A stretch of 64,000 bases of DNA, from NCBI RefSeq assembly GCF_965363235.1, contig NC_134848.1, positions 59,482,181-59,546,180 on the forward strand, read 5' to 3'. Below the pieces are notes generated by a model, which saw only the letters and a list, made by a program, of their open reading frames with translations, made no database searches and was not told the origin of the DNA. Both the position numbers and the translations under genes were made by a program. Below, in pieces: positions 62,315 through 64,000 of this stretch (position 1 is the first letter of the stretch; each line of letters starts with the position of its first letter). The stretch comes from Mytilus galloprovincialis. Taxonomy: Eukaryota; Mollusca; Bivalvia; Mytilida; Mytilidae.

Positions 62315-64000
62315 AAAGTTTGGAGACTTATTGTTTTTGCTCAGTTCTTATTATTTTTATTATGGCACCCTCAACGGAGTTGGGGTGACATATTGTTATT
62401 GTTCGATTCTTTTTTTCTTATTATGGCACCCTCAACGGAGTTGGGGTGACATATTGTTATTCTACGTTTCTTTTTTTCTTATTATTTTTATTCTTCCACA
62501 CATTTTGTCCACGCTATTTCTCGGAATTGAATGGACCAATGTTGATGGAATTATACCACAATGTGGAACACCATGTGAAGTTGTGCAGCAGACTTTGGCA
62601 TGTGCAAGATGGCCGCCGTTACTATGGAAACAGAACAAATGTAAAAAATATTTTTTTGGTTTTTGGTGAATAATTTGAATATTCCTGATCTGAAAATCAT
62701 CAAATTTTTATATATTGTTGGTGTTCACCATATACAGGTTTTAGATGATTTTGGGAATCTTTGGAACTACTATATTGCCATGGAAACTAAATATGTTTAG
62801 CATTAAACCCTATGGGGAAAATCTTAAAGTAGTATTTAAACTCTTAATATGGTATATCCAACCATTAAAACATTAATGGTATGTTCTTTATCATGTGGCA
62901 ATGTGGTAGGTGTCTTTGGAATTTTTGAAATGGTCACCGTTACCATGGAAACAGCAGAAATGTCCAAAAATTTCAAATTGGTCCAAACTTTCTAAAAATT
63001 GACAGACATGTTAAGTGGCACATCAAAAGTTGGTATTCGACTTTGGAATTTCCAAAATGGCCGCCGTTTCCATGGAAACAACACAAATATCAAAAATTTC
63101 AAAATGCTCCAAAATTGATGAAATTTTACAACAACGTTGATAGACATCTGTAAATGCGCTCTTTAATTTTGGAAATTTCAAAATGGATGGCGCTCGCCTG
63201 GCAATGGGGGACGAGGGTGCCATCCGTTATTGCTAGCAATTACAAATCTAGTTATTATATTTATTCTTCCACACTTTTTTGTCCATTCTATTTCTCAAAA
63301 TTGACTTGAACAATATTGATGGAACTATACCATAATGTTGACCACCACATTCTATAGTGCAGTGGGGTATGGCATCATCAAGATGGCTGCCGTTACCATG
63401 GAAACGAAACAAATGTGAAAAAATCCTGTTTTTTGTTTTGGTGAACTGTTTTGATATGCTTAAACTCAGAAACATTATATTTTGATACAATGTAGGTGCC
63501 GGCCATATACAGGTGTTGGATGATTTTGGCACTCATTGGAACTACTATGTTGCCATGGAAACTACACCAAAAATTTCAAAAATATCAAAATGCTCCAAAC
63601 TTCATGAAACTTCACAGTAACGATGAGCAACATTGGAAGATGTGGAATTTGGAGTTGGAATTTCCAAAATATCTGTTGTTACCATGGAAACAATGCAAAA
63701 AGGTCAAAACTTTGAATTTTCACAGAACATTCCAGAACATCAATGTTAAATTTATTCTAGAGACATTAAATGGTATATGATTATGGAGGGCAAAAATTGC
63801 AGCGGGGGTTTGACTTTGGAATATTCAAAATGGCCGCCGTTACCATGGGAACAGCAAAATTATGAAAAACTTTAAAATGCTTAAATTTAATGAAACTTAT
63901 AACAAATTTTGCCTAGCTAATGTAGACTTAACTTTTGAGTTTCGAATTTTCAAAATGGCCGCCGTTGCCATGGAAACAGCAAAAATTTTCTAAATGGCTG
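62315..64000 (+). repeat. dispersed repeat with ATGGCCGCCGTTACCATGG core units
   Basis: Starts CCCAAACAAAGTTTGGAGAC, has two copies of GGCACCCTCAACGGAGTTGG (62364, 62425), then at least eight occurrences of a GCCGTTACCATGGAAAC core (about 62610, 62935, 63057, 63382, 63545, 63675, 63828, 63953). Two higher-order units of about 760 bp begin near 62480 and 63250 (TTATTCTTCCACAC). It continues past the window end. Confidence 0.8.

Noticed and set aside
62331..62673. 112- and 75-residue plus-strand ORFs
   Set aside because: Lie wholly within the ATGGCCGCC dispersed repeat; no domain recognised.

Overview
This is eukaryotic DNA, almost certainly from a marine bivalve of the mussel (Mytilus) type. 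It is AT-rich, has no compact ORF organisation, and holds one multi-exon gene with GT-AG introns amid dense dispersed repeats. The mussel assignment rests on recognising several repeat families from memory (for example units carrying ACGCCAGACGCGCGTTTCGT, units carrying GTGGTATGATTGCCAATGAG, and units beginning AAGTGAGCTTTTCTCATCAC). It is an inference, not a database result.

The left half (2644-33240, minus strand) is one gene. I reconstructed 20 coding exons from the sequence. All junctions are GT-AG and all phases agree, giving an uninterrupted 1020-residue reading frame from an ATG at 33240 to a TAA at 2644. The product is a von Willebrand factor A domain protein of the VWA7 type. It has a short N-terminal signal-like segment, an N-terminal domain with THxDIT, FYSxxNWVE, CSHGG, GINKDS and SPHxHLH motifs, a VWA domain with a DxTxS metal site, a long beta-rich extracellular part, one C-terminal membrane span and a 42-residue cytoplasmic tail. 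Its introns carry many mussel repeats, including a 3.5 kb inverted-repeat element in intron 9. Two exons have unusual 3' ends. Exon 3 ends exactly where a roughly 175-bp palindrome begins, so the donor lies in the stem. Exon 12's last 51 bases, including the donor, are present in three tandem copies.

The right half (33.3-64 kb) shows no confident host gene. It is a mosaic of DNA transposons and relics, many nested: a 1.45 kb element (33.5-35.0 kb), a tRNA-SINE family B copy with a second repeat inserted (35.5-36.5 kb), a LINE tail (37.7-38.4 kb), an element with CTGCTGCAAACA arrays (38.6-39.9 kb), a Harbinger-like inverted-repeat element (42.7-44.2 kb), a 3.6 kb element with 16-bp word arrays at both ends (44.2-47.9 kb), a Mutator-like element with a transposase fragment (48.6-50.2 kb), a fold-back (51.1-51.4 kb), a Mutator-like element with a FAR1-like ORF (52.0-53.1 kb), three elements nested one inside another (53.5-57.2 kb), a TTAA-flanked element (58.3-58.8 kb), a CAGAG-ended element that split an 88-bp tandem array (59.2-61.8 kb), and an ATGGCCGCCGTTACCATGG array running off the end.

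The most distinctive theme on the right is a set of unrelated-looking inverted-repeat elements whose ends are built of short tandem words, some with clear 8-9 bp target duplications as expected for Mutator-like elements.
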